Of a DNA stretch of 64,000 nucleotides, positions 53,215 to 63,830 are shown one piece after another. The notes under the pieces are model-generated. The model saw nothing but the letters and a program-made list of their open reading frames with translations, had not been told where the DNA came from and ran no database searches. This DNA comes from Eutreptiella sp. 'Long Island Sound 2002' (lineage: Eukaryota > Euglenozoa > Euglenophyceae > Eutreptiales > Eutreptiaceae), in the NCBI GenBank assembly GCA_964036045.1, contig OZ038400.1, forward strand, positions 17,514,950 through 17,578,949. The letters run 5' to 3'. The first letter of the stretch is position 1; each line of letters opens with the position of its first letter. Position numbers and translations under genes: made by a program.

Positions 53215-53720
53215 TGTAAAGGGCAGCTCAGGACAGGACAGGACAAGGTTGATTTCTTCTGTGGACCTCTGCAGTTGGCAGGGTCAGGATTACAGGAATT
53301 ATGTTTAAATTTTGTGTGTTGTGCATGACATAGCCCCATATAAGGTATGTGCTGTGGTGCGTCGCAGATGCCGCTTTTTGGGCACTGCAGGGCACGCGTG
53401 CGCACTAATTTGTGCATTGTTTTCTTTCTGAGAAGCACTGATTTTTATTATAAAAAGATCTGATTTTGTAGGATTTTAGCATGTTTACAGTGTATGTATT
53501 GTGCTGAGCGTCCATTATTGTTTAGGCCATGAAACGGCTTATCTGTTGAATCACTCCGTATCACCAAGTCAAGATTGATCGACTCATTTGATTTATTGCG
53601 TGCGGCAATTACAAGAAGGGCGTCGTTTCAAGGTTTTCAAAATGGGACTGCAGGAGATTCAAAATGAGAGGTTTGAAAATTCTGAGTACTGGCCGAAACA
53701 AGACTCTGAGGTCTTGAAAT
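53215..53720 (+). repeat. LTR2, shared by the non-autonomous element and element C (right copy)
   Basis: It follows a polypurine tract as a 3' LTR would, and supplies the gag ATG of element C (53642) as a 5' LTR would. The sequence after it (CTACCGCTGCGCTCC) is not a TGG-type primer-binding site. Confidence 0.85.
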
Positions 53721-55768
53721 CTACCGCTGCGCTCCATGAGGCAACTACTGCCAGTGAGCCGGTGGCTTCCAGCTCTGCGCCGCGATGGTATGCGGCTGAC
53801 CATCCCCATCCACTCCACGCCACTGGAACCTATATGGATGTTCCTGGGTATGCTCCTGGGTATGCACCTGGGTATGCACCCTTGAGTGGGTTGAGGAGAG
53901 GACCAGAGTCTCTGGGAGGCAGGAGTAGAGGATCGGGAAGATCCTCCAACAGGTCCCTGACGCGGTCGAAGATCAACGAGGTGCTCCGAGGAGCCACTTC
54001 AAAAATCGTGGGCGACCTCACTCAAGAGATCCGTGAGAAGCTGGAGCCCCTGATGATCCCGCCCCATGCGTCACCTACGACGGCGGGAATGTCACCCCAC
54101 CGAGTACAGGCTAACCACCTGGCGGCAGGGTTGACAAATACCCTGGGGAGCCTGAGGAGCCGACCGATGCCGACTCCTGCAGCAATACCTAGAAGTCCAT
54201 TCGTCCCGAGAACGGCCCAGCCGCCCTACAGCCATGTGACGAACTCGACGAGGGCCGAGCTGGACCAGCTGGGGCTAACAGCCTTAAGGGCTATGGTGGA
54301 CGTAGAGCCTTATGGCTCTAGTGATCTTGGCGGAGACCCCACCGATGACGAGCCGCCGTCGATGGATTCTTCTTCGCCCTCAGATGACGATGACCCTGAG
54401 GACCCCGAGGACCCCAAGGGTAAGAAGAAGAAGAAGAAGAAGAAGAAGACCCGACGCCCTGAAGGACGCCGAGCTCAGGAGGCGAAGGCTATTGCCACCT
54501 CCAAGATAGTGGTCAACCTGCCTGAGTTCACAGGCAAGGACCTCAGCGAGTTCGCTGAGAACTTTGGCCGGTTCCTACGACTGACCGGCCAAACCCACGC
54601 GAGTGGGCGAGTGAAGTGCGATCTGCTCCTGCAGTGCTGCAAGACCAAGTACCTGGAGAAGCAGGTCAGGCAGATCGTGACTAACTCCGCCACCTTTGCC
54701 GATGTGTTGGTGGCCCTGGAGAGGCAGTACCCGACCTACGAGACGGACCTCTCCATCAGGGCCGAGATCCAGAACCTGCCCGTGCTGCCCAACAACCCCA
54801 AACCTGGCAGGGTCTCCGAGCTGTTGGCTGACCTGGATCACTGGGCTGGACGACTGACGCCCGGTTCCTACAGCAGCGATGACCTGCTGTTCTGGTTGTG
54901 CGCCAAGTTCCCCCGAGAGCTATGGGACGAGTGCCGTTTGACGGCTGAGCGCAAGGCTAGATCCCTCCGCTACGAGGATCTATGCGTGCTGCTCCTGGAG
55001 ATGGCGCTGGAGAAGGAGAGCGGCCAGCACCTGAACCACTACCGTCCTGGTGGTGGAGGTTCGGGAGGCAAAGGGTACCAAGGGTCCCGACCTGGGCAGG
55101 GGACTACCCCCAAACACGCCCACGCCCGTACCATGGAGAACGTGAAGGAGCTATTCTGGTGTGATGCCAGAGACGAGCAGGGCCACCTGCAGCACGCCTC
55201 TGACTGCGAGCAGCGAGACTGCTTTGTCGTCCAGGGGAAGCAGCAGGAGAAGAACACCGGCGCCAAAGCGAAGCTGCCGGATCATTACCGCTGCACCATC
55301 ACGTGTGCATTCTGCGGTAAGCGGAAGCACTACGAGGATGAGTGCTACCATAAGCAACGCCTATCGGCGAAGCTTAAGGGGGAAGATCCTGGCAAAGGCT
55401 CAGGCAAAGGTGGAGGCAAGGCCAAAGGCAACGACTCCGGCAAGGGCAAGTCGAAAGGACGTGGTCAAGGTGGTCAAGACAAGGGTCAAGGTGGACGAGG
55501 AGGAGGCGCTAACCGCCAGCCCGACAACAAGAACAAGGACAAGAACGGAGGCAACCCCAACCCTAATCCAGGGGGGAACTCCGAGCCCTCTGGAGGGCAG
55601 ACTGGTCCTACCACACGCTCACAGATGCAGGCCCAGCAGGAACAAGGAGCCAAGCGTGAGCATGAAGGTGGTGACGACGGCAACGCTAAGAAGAGGAGCC
55701 GTTTCATGAGGATGGCACGCAAATTGCGGAACAAGGGGTTCGAGGTGACCTGTCCCGCGGAGTTCTGA
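53642..55768 (+). CDS. gag: Element C Gag polyprotein (right copy)
   Basis: 708 residues from the ATG in LTR2. The N-terminal part has three tandem GYAP units (53846-53883). A Ser/Asp-rich acidic stretch is followed at once by nine AAG codons (54422-54448), giving a poly-Lys run. The capsid-like region (LPEFTGKDLSEFAENF to PRELWDECR) occupies about residues 290-450. A CCHC zinc knuckle, CAFCGKRKHYEDEC, lies at 555-568. A Gly/Lys/Asn-rich tail and a basic C-terminus (NAKKRSRF) follow, suited to nucleic-acid binding. It ends in TGA (55766-55768) with the next base C, and pol continues in the same frame. It is homologous to B Gag from the capsid onward. Confidence 0.9.
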   Translation: MGLQEIQNERFENSEYWPKQDSEVLKSTAALHEATTASEPVASSSAPRWYAADHPHPLHATGTYMDVPGYAPGYAPGYAPLSGLRRGPESLGGRSRGSGRSSNRSLTRSKINEVLRGATSKIVGDLTQEIREKLEPLMIPPHASPTTAGMSPHRVQANHLAAGLTNTLGSLRSRPMPTPAAIPRSPFVPRTAQPPYSHVTNSTRAELDQLGLTALRAMVDVEPYGSSDLGGDPTDDEPPSMDSSSPSDDDDPEDPEDPKGKKKKKKKKKTRRPEGRRAQEAKAIATSKIVVNLPEFTGKDLSEFAENFGRFLRLTGQTHASGRVKCDLLLQCCKTKYLEKQVRQIVTNSATFADVLVALERQYPTYETDLSIRAEIQNLPVLPNNPKPGRVSELLADLDHWAGRLTPGSYSSDDLLFWLCAKFPRELWDECRLTAERKARSLRYEDLCVLLLEMALEKESGQHLNHYRPGGGGSGGKGYQGSRPGQGTTPKHAHARTMENVKELFWCDARDEQGHLQHASDCEQRDCFVVQGKQQEKNTGAKAKLPDHYRCTITCAFCGKRKHYEDECYHKQRLSAKLKGEDPGKGSGKGGGKAKGNDSGKGKSKGRGQGGQDKGQGGRGGGANRQPDNKNKDKNGGNPNPNPGGNSEPSGGQTGPTTRSQMQAQQEQGAKREHEGGDDGNAKKRSRFMRMARKLRNKGFEVTCPAEF

Positions 55769-58700
55769 CGGGGACGCTCTGGTGGCACCCAAGACCTGGT
55801 GTTTTGGGTACGTATCCGACTAGGGGGACGTGAATACCTGGGGGTACTAGATACTGGCGCCACAATATCTATAGTGGCCAAGAAAATTTTACCTTGTGGG
55901 AGCCTGAAGAACACCATGACCACCGCCGCTATACGCATGGGGGATGGACATGTGGTGCACAGCTGCGGGGACTCTGAAGTGGAGGTACCTATTGGCTCCA
56001 GGACTATCGCCCATCGGTTCTATGTGATGGACACTGATGCCTTCGACTTTGTACTGGGGACTGACTTCTTCGTGCAGCACTCCCAGATACAATCCCTGAC
56101 GCTGCAAGCGCCCTACCTCCCCTACGTGGACCACGGCAGTGGCAGAGAGTCTGTGCCACTGGAGCAGTCGGAACATACCTCGAGTTACCTGAGGCTATCG
56201 AAGGAGGAGCCCTCTAACATGATGGCGGCCTCCAAAACTGAGGACTATCAACTATTGGGGGAAGTCCTAGACCAAGGTCTGAAGGAGTTGGGTTACTCTC
56301 GAGAAGACCTGAGTGTGGAGTTGTTCGCCAGCGACAAGCAACATGTACTGGACCTTTACTGCAGCAAGGGGAAGAACTGCAGCTACAAATTTTACTGGCC
56401 CTCTTTCGGGATGGCCTACGGGAACCCCAGATTCCGTGAACTGGGGAAGGTGCTGACCAAGGTGGCCTTGGAACGTTCCCGTATGGTCCTGTGTTCCCCC
56501 GATTGGGGAGCCCATGGGGGCAACGAGTACTGGCGAAACCTCCTTGACAGGCTGACTATCAGCTCTGTACGTTTGCCTGATGAGGCCATCTACGTGCCTC
56601 TGGGGCGCAAGACGCCTATTGGGAAACCCGGATGGGGGAGTATGCTCAGCGTGGTGGACGGAAGTCTTACCACCATCCCCTGGTAGGACCTGGACCCGAC
56701 TCTGGTCCAGGCTATAAAACGAGAAAGCGATGGACTCGCCTTGGGTGACTTGAAGGATCGCCTACGACCTCAAGATGCTGTTGAGACTACACCCGGAGAA
56801 GATGAGTACGTCGTGACTGACACCAACGCCCCCAACTCTCCCTGTCATGTACCTGTTCCTGATGGAGTCTCTGAGTGTGGACTATCTGAGCTACCTAGCT
56901 CTATCCACTCAGACGACGAGACTGAGCACGACGCCTTCTTCGTGCAGACCGCGGTGGAGGAAGTGGAGAACGCCGAGTACGTCACCCCACTAAAACCCCT
57001 ACTCTCCATGAGGGTGGAAGACCCCGTGGATGAGGAGCTGGACCCTCGATCCAGGCTCAGGGAGTATGTGGATTCCAAAAGGAAGATGGTGGCGCAAAAG
57101 CTATGCTACGCGAAGCCTACCCGCAGCTCATGGCCACTGAAGCAAGGACGTATGGGAGACCTATCCCAATTGAAGGAGGACCTCGAACAGAAGATCACCA
57201 CCTGGCAAAGGGAGGTTGATCTCAAGCTCATGAAGAGCGTGTGGGGCGCCCATGTGAGGACCCCAGAGGAGGACGACCTCTCGGAGGAATGTGTATGTGA
57301 ACCCCCTCGAGCGTGCCTATGTTGCCATCGTCCACCGGAGATGGTTGAGCAAGACCTTCTATATGCCTACCAAGGGCTGAAGGATGCAACCGCGGGCGAA
57401 GAGTCGGTGGAGGACCACCTCCCGACGTCTATTCAAGGGGCAAGCAACTTACACTCCGACGAGGACATGGAGGACAAGATCAAGGTATTGGACCCGCGGG
57501 TACAGAAGCTTATAAGGACCTATCTGGAGGTGTTCGGAGAACTACCCCCACCAGCCTTATGTGACAAGCTGGTACAGATGGACCTCAAGCTCAAACCCGA
57601 GTTCGTGGGTCACAAGATCCGGAGGAGACCCTATCCAGCTCCTAAAGAACAGGCCGACGAGATTGAGCGACAGATACAAGAGTGTATCGACGCTGGCCTA
57701 GTCCTGGAGTACAAGGACGGGGACTACCCCCTACACTGCAGCCCCTGTTTCCTGGTGGCTAAACCTGGGTCTACAGCCAAACGGCTGGTAGTGGACTATG
57801 GAGAGCTGAACAAGAAGACGCTGAACCACTCAGGATCCATTCCCAATATGGAGTCTACCCTGGAGAAGATAGCCTCCTGTCGCTACAAGACCAAGATGGA
57901 CAAGCGAAGCGGATTCTGGCAAGCGGACCTGACGCCCAACGCACAGGAACTACTGGCCTTCATCACCCCTCAGGGGAGGGTGTTCAAGTGGAAGGTCATG
58001 CCGTTTGGCGTGGCTAACGCACGCGCTCTTTTCCAAGAGCTGATGAACAAGATCTTGTCCATCCTACGAAGGAGACCTAAGGTGCAGGAGCTCATATCCC
58101 GTGGTGCCCAGATGGAGGCTCACATCGACGATGTATGCCTCGGGACCAATACCCAGGAGGATCACCTAATTCTAATGGGTGAGTTCTTTGCGGTCTGCCA
58201 GGAGAACCACACACGACTCAAGCTGGAGAAGTGTGAGTTCATGCAGGAGACCATGCAGTACCTGGGGTTTGACGTTGGCTATGGGTGGTGGACCCCAGCG
58301 GCCTCTAAGGCCAAACCCCTGATGGATGCCAAAGTACGACACGAAGACCCCAAGAAAGGACTTCATGATGTACGCAGTTTCATTGGGGCGTGCAACTTCT
58401 ATCGCCGCCACATCAAGAACTTCACCTATACCAGCGCCGTTCTGACGGACTTAATCAAGAAGAGTACTACTTGGCGCTGGGGCCCACAAGAGCAACAAGC
58501 GTTTGACGAGCTCAAAGACAAGGTAGCCAACGCTAAGTGCTTGGGCGTGCCTAGGGCACAAGGGGAGATTATCCTGGTGACCGACGCCAGCAATATGTGC
58601 GGTGGTGGAACGTTGTTCCAATGGCAAGCACTAGAGAAGGAGGAGTTCGACTCGGCCATTTCCCAATGGGGGACGGAAGGTCTCAACCGAGATGGAACCC

Positions 58701-60686
58701 TCAAGCACAGCTACCCTGACGACAAGTGGGTCCTGGTACCTCTGGGCCACTGGAACTGGAAGTGGAACCAGGCCAGGGGGAACTACTCCACCTATGAGCA
58801 GGAATTGCTCGCGGGTATGCTGGTGCTATCCTCACAAGCACGACTGTTGGGGAGTAACCCTGTGGTCTGGCTGTGCGACCAAGAACCGGTCCGCAGTTTC
58901 CAGAAGGGTCCCCCACCTGAGAAGGCCAAGCTACGTCGCTGGTGGACCTACCTCAGTAAACTACGGCTGACGGTACACCATATCCATGGAGTGAAGAACG
59001 AGTGCGCCGACTACATCAGCCGCAACAACTTCGACGCCCTGATTGGTGCCCGGTCTGAAGCGCTGGCGAAGGAGGCGTTCAGCCGTATGGACGTACACCT
59101 GGACCTGAACATGACCATGATACGCCCCCTGGATGGACTCCATCAATCGGAGTACCTACAGGAGTTTGGGGATATCTACAAGCGCCTGGAGAAACGCCTT
59201 GAACCCCTCCTGGTCAACCAGGACCAGTGGAAGAGGGACAAGAGCTACCTCTGGCACGAGGACCGCATTGTGGTGCCTAGTGACCGAGTCCCAGCGCTGC
59301 TGAAGTGGACCCATGAGTCCAGCGGTCATGTGGGTGCTGACCGTACCCTGAGGCTGTTCAAGCAGTGGTTCCACACTACGTGGACTGACGACCAACTGCG
59401 GAAGACACTCCAGCCTATCGTGGACAAGTGCCCGTGCAGGTCCTGTAAACCAGGGGATATCAGGGACAGAGGTCTCTACTCGACCCTGCCCATCCCACAC
59501 TGTGCCAACAGTGTTCTATACGTGGACTACACGGAGATGCCGAAGTTCGGGGGCTATGACTTCGCCCTCGTGGTAACCTGTGGGTTGACCAGGTTTACCA
59601 GGGTGTTCCCATGTACCAAGCACATTACCGGGGAGGAGACTATCAAGATACTCCTGGAGGAGTGGTTTTGTGTCTATGGGGCGCCCAAGGAGATCAACTC
59701 CGATGAGGACGTACGGGTACGCTCAGATACTGGCTGGTACAAGAGGGTCCTGAGATCCCTCAATGTCCAGGTGTCTACGGGGATTCCCTACTCTCACACG
59801 AGCAACCCCCTATGTGAGCGTCCTGAAGGAGAACGTCAGGATATGGTGCAAAACTGAACGCACCAGAGACTGGGTGAGACTACTCCCCGTCATATCCTTG
59901 ATGATGAACTCCCAAGAGAGTTCTGCTACTGGCTACTCGCCCCATGAGCTATTCCTAGGGCGCCCGGCATGGTTCCTACATGCCCCCTATCCAGAGGACA
60001 CCCATTCTTCTGTGGGTGAATGGGTCCAAGAGCAACAAGCGAAGGTGGACAAGGCCAAGGCTATGCTCCAGAGAGTGAGGGAGCGTCAGTGGAACAAGAA
60101 GAACAAGCACCGTGTACCGGCCACCTACCAAGAGGGGGACTGGGTGCTGGTGCACCACAGTCGACTACCCGCCTGGCCACGCTCTACCAGCGATGACCCA
60201 TACTTCGGGCCGTACAAGATCCTATCTGTGGATGGACACCGTATCACCGTGCGGTGTTCTCCCCGTCTAGGGGGGACCCTGGTGTGCGCTGCTCAACACC
60301 TGAAGCGCTACCATGATCCTGAAGACCTCTGTGGGGAGGAGTGGGAGCTGAACGACGAGGAAATCGCCGCTCTGGACCTACAAGGGGCTGCCAGCCCTAT
60401 GGAAGTTGAAGGTGAACTCCCCGACATGAACGCCGAGGAGATGGCTAAGGAGGGCTTCTACCTGGTGAAGTCTGTCCTACGCCACCGCTATCGCCAGGGT
60501 TGGCGCTTCCTCACCCTCTGGGAAGGGTTTGGAGTCAAAGAGGCCACCTGGGAGCCCTTCTCTGCATTTGTTCTACCTGAGGGACGCCTAAACTCAGTTC
60601 TGGTGGACTACTTGTCCCAGAACAGCCTTGGTGAGTTGCTAAGGCTCGCTGAGACGCTTGCCTCCGAGACTAAAGCTAGGGACTGA
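55769..60686 (+). pseudogene. pol: Element C pol, two disabling lesions
   Basis: Opens in frame after the gag TGA. Order: retropepsin DTGAT (Asp codon 55850-55852); MT-like domain with ELFAS, SPDWG and NPRF (56423-56434) instead of NPPF; variable linker with a Cys-rich CVCEPPRACLCC patch; reverse transcriptase with HIDD (58121-58132); RNase H (TDAS near 58580, YEQELLAG, LCDQEPV); integrase with zinc region (near 59310-59450) and D-D-E residues (59523, about 59700, about 59817); chromodomain near 60470-60620. Lesions: TAG at 56684-56686, and a frameshift just after the integrase Glu codon near 59822, best explained by loss of about 11 bp relative to B. The segment 59822-60686 continues in another frame. 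A 3' LTR is not found. Confidence 0.9.
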
Positions 60687-60759
60687 ACCTTACCCTTACC
60701 TGCCAAAGCGTATCTGTGAGTGTGCTATTCCTAAGGTCCTGAGAGCAAGCCGCAGAAGT
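60687..60759 (+). other. Element C 3' UTR, cut short by repeat X
   Basis: Nearly identical to the sequence after D pol (63759-63830, opposite strand) up to CGCAGAAGT. There C passes abruptly into repeat X, while D continues with GGTGTCCTAATTATACC. The C element's own 3' end is therefore lost. Confidence 0.75.
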
Positions 60760-61558
60760 AGAAAAGTTTATAGTGTTTTCAGCACTGTGTTTTTGCTTCT
60801 CCTGCTGCTTGTTGTTGCTGTAGGGTGTTCTGCTGCTGGTTTTGGATGATGAAAAGCTTTTGTTTGTTGAAATACAGTAAAGCCAACTCAATCCAGGATA
60901 GCCCAAGCCAACAGTATGCAAAGAGAAGGTAATTCAGGATCAAAGCATGAAGGGCTGCAGTGTAAACAGTGAAAGATGATTAGATATTCACAGAAACTGC
61001 AACTCAGGATACAAATGAATGCATATTCACAGAGATAGCTGAAATGTTTTGGGAAAAGAGTTAGAAAACTGCCTCAGGATCACTCTCTCTCCATAGTGCC
61101 ATCTTAGGAGATGTGCACTCTTTGTTTTGGGTCCCATATGTGCTGAGGTGGCATGGTATGTGGCGATGAGGTCACTGCCATGTCACATGGGATCTTCCTA
61201 CTTAGTTAGGCTGACCAGGAATTGAACCCAGGACCTCTCAAAAAGAGGTGCCTAACCCCCTAGGGTGCATACCACTAGGGCAGATAAGTATTCATGGAAA
61301 AACATAGATAAATTCATAGGCTCTACCTTAGGTATGTCAGTGCTCAGTCAACTCAGGAAAAGATGTTTTACTTCTGATTGAAAGGGGATTAAGGGGTCCA
61401 CTCCATATCCTGATTGGGTGTTTGGTTCCATAGGTCAAAATGTGTTCTCACCACTTTTGGCTGGACCAATACTAAGATAAAAATGCATGGATGCTCAGTG
61501 CATCTCTAATACAACTAGAGTATGTCCTTAAGCAATGGAAAAGCACTTTTTCTTACTC
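60760..61558 (-). repeat. Repeat X, copy 3
   Basis: 799 bp, the same length as copies 1 and 2 with scattered substitutions. Its outer end joins element C's 3' UTR. Its GTAAGAAAAAG end joins unrelated DNA (61559 onward) instead of the 270-codon frame, which defines X as a discrete unit. No target duplication is visible. Confidence 0.8.
61209..61287 (-). repeat. tRNA-like (SINE head) module in repeat X, copy 3
   Basis: Same A-box and B-box layout as in copy 1. The B-box-like GGTTCAATTCC is conserved. Confidence 0.5.
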
Positions 61559-62689
61559 CCCCCTTGTGCTGTGGTGGCCACCACTGTCGCATTTTAGGAA
61601 AAAGGGAATTTTTCTTGGCCTTTCCTTGGTTTCCACATCTACTTTAAAATACCTACAGTCTCCCTCACACTGAAAAATGGGCGCTCACCATGGCTGGCGT
61701 CCTTTTGCTGCTCTGATTGTACAGTTTCCTACAGAAGACTCAGCGCTCTTGGCGCTGCCGGGGCTCCTGTGGCTTGGTTGGGTTAGATTGGGAGCATGCC
61801 AAACATGTGCATATGCATCCCTTCCTCCAAGACGCAGCGTCGACACAACCCAAACGCAAGACACATTATACACACTCGCATGGGTTCTCGTAAACCTGCT
61901 GGCGACCTGTGACCTGTCTTAGGGCGTAGGGAGTCGAAAAAGAAATTAATTTGCCCCTTGGTGGGGTCTTGGTTCTGCTCAGTCTCTCCAGGCACCTGCG
62001 TTTCGGCCCGAACACGGCCTACTCAGCGAGGCTGCGCGTGGGTATCTGCAGAGGCAGGAATGGGAGAATTATGGACGAATCCACGCAAAAACGAAGCGAC
62101 GACACCAAAATCCGTCAAATGACGGCGTAGAATTTTTCTGAAACGACACACCTGAGTAGAATCCAATTGTGCATCAAAGGCACATTTTTATAGAAATTAT
62201 AGTCATCTCTGGATTTTTTAAGTCCAGAAATTCATACGCATAAAATGGCGGCGCGCAGGAGCGGCTCCTAGCGAAGCGCCGGAAAATGGAAAAATAATGG
62301 AATTATAAACGTATGTATCACGTAGTCTTGAAAATGACGAGACACACATTAATAAACAAACATACAGATTCCACCCACACTAATAGAAGCTTCAAAAATT
62401 CAAGAATTCGAAAATCAATTGAAAAGACTTCAATGAATCAGGTATAAACTACAGGTATGCTCGTCTTGCATGCCGCATACACATTGCTCGTCTCGTGTCT
62501 CCGTGAACGAGTCGTGTAGCAGCGTTAACAACGATAACCACGATAGGGCGCGGTAGAGGGATTGATTAGAAAGATTGCAGATGATTAGCGGTCAGATCAG
62601 GGTGATTAGTCATACACACAAGTGCATAGCAACGTTCTACGCGCGCGCCCCTTTTATTTTCTCTCCTTGCTTCACTTCCCAGCGGTAGG
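61559..62689. other. No supportable gene
   Basis: Unique within the window. It contains only short frames without recognisable products. A 13-bp near-palindrome (AGGAGCGGCTCCT) lies near 62252, and a small hairpin (TCTGGA...TCCAGA) near 62211. An AT-rich stretch lies at 62280-62420. Confidence 0.4.
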
Positions 62690-63758
62690 TAAGGTAGGTA
62701 CGCCCAGGCGGGGCCACCCCCTGGTGGAGTCAAGATTGTTGTGGAGATGGGCAGGTTTGCCCAACGTGATTGTGCATAGTCGTGCATGCACACACGCATT
62801 AAAGGGTAGGCCACGCGAAGTGCGCACGGTAAACCTTGTTTAGGCTACCCAGGGGCTCCTCGGTACGTTCTTTAAGAGAACCTGAGGAGTCCCTTAACGC
62901 TTGCTTGCTTGATAAGGGTAGCTGCTCCATGCAGCGTGTTTGCGGACAGCGTATTATAGGGCACACTGAGAAGGGTATAATACCTGGAGTGTGCCTTGGT
63001 TCCTCCGCCGCAAACGCCCTTTCATTTGCCTTTGTTTTACAGGTGGGCAGGTAGGGTGAGTGGTGCAGCAGCATTTTTTTATGCCCTGCTAAACAGGGGC
63101 GCAGATCACACAAACAAGTAACTCCGCTCCGCCTGTGGCAGAGCAGGGAGTCCGACTTCATCGACATCTGCGCCTTGCACACGAGAGCACTCCTTCCCTC
63201 CAAGCCCTTGCAGGGGAGACGCGTTGTGGCGTCCCCTGTGAGGCCACAGTTGCTTAGCAGCGCTGTGTTCTCTTGTCATTTCACAGGTGGGTCGCTAGGA
63301 CCCTCGAGAACTTCCTCTTCGCAACGCCAAGTAGAGTGTGCGTGTAGGAGTGGTAGTCCTGCGTGGGGGCTAGAGCCAGTTGCCCAGCGCTCGCCCACCA
63401 GGATGGTGCCACTGTAGGGTGTGTAGGACCTGTAGGGGGCGTGTCACTGTCCCACCCTTTTCCTGCAATTTTAGCTGGGTTGGTGGGCTGTGACAGTGGG
63501 TTAGGTTAGTGTTTTTGGCCACATAGCAAACAGGCGTTTTGCATGCCTTCATAGCTTTTGGCCACCCCTCCCTGTAGTAGACAGGTAGGTAGGGAAAACA
63601 ATACCTGGATTAACACTCTGGGTATTCCCCCAAGGTTTTGCGCCAGCACAGAAATTGGGCGCATAGGGGAGGGGAGACCCGGGGCGTACCCCGTGGCATC
63701 AATAAGCCAACCCTCCAGGTTCAGCAAGGGCGCAGACTTGGGTATAATTAGGACACCA
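62690..63758 (-). repeat. Element D 3' LTR-like region
   Basis: Homologous on the minus strand to the B 3' region (10058-10984). It shares the 23-bp box (63640-63662), the GTATTATA/TATAATAC inverted repeat (62951-62983) and the GCTCCTCGGTACGTTC block. A CGGGG-CGTA-CCCCG hairpin lies at 63680-63693. It is too diverged to be a copy of B and is not similar to LTR1/LTR2. The boundaries of the LTR itself cannot be fixed. Confidence 0.5.
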
Positions 63759-63830
63759 CTTCTGCGGCTTGCTCTCAGGACCTTAGGACTAGCACACTCA
63801 CACATACGCTTTGGCAGGTAAGGGTAAGGT
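63759..63830 (-). other. Element D 3' UTR shared with element C
   Basis: Matches 60687-60759 closely, which shows that C and D belong to the same family. Confidence 0.75.

Larger units (their letters stand above)
28336..56655. repeat. Right arm of the giant inverted repeat
   Basis: Reverse complement of 1-28320. Differences from the left arm include a private nonsense codon in B gag (28735-28737), a Pro-to-Ser change in B pol (30805), an Ile-to-Thr change in A pol (37512), one change in the outer A LTR (45213), and silent changes in C gag (55528, 55639) and the 148-codon frame (50409). The right arm keeps an AAA codon in C pol at 56234-56236 where the left arm has TAA. Sequence beyond 56655 has no partner in the window only because the window starts there. 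Confidence 0.97.

Noticed and set aside
53721-53745. An internal-tRNA primer-binding site after LTR2 (complement contains GCGCAGCGG, as in the D-arm of initiator tRNA)
   Set aside because: The match is nine bases only. It is absent after LTR1, and the region is not the part of the tRNA used by copia-type elements.
54312-54509. Arg-rich frame overlapping C gag
   Set aside because: It is the shifted-frame translation of the poly-Lys AAG tract and has no independent support.
61677-61922. 81-codon frame with a hydrophobic stretch
   Set aside because: Short, no homology recognised, present once, and within sequence that shows no other gene features.
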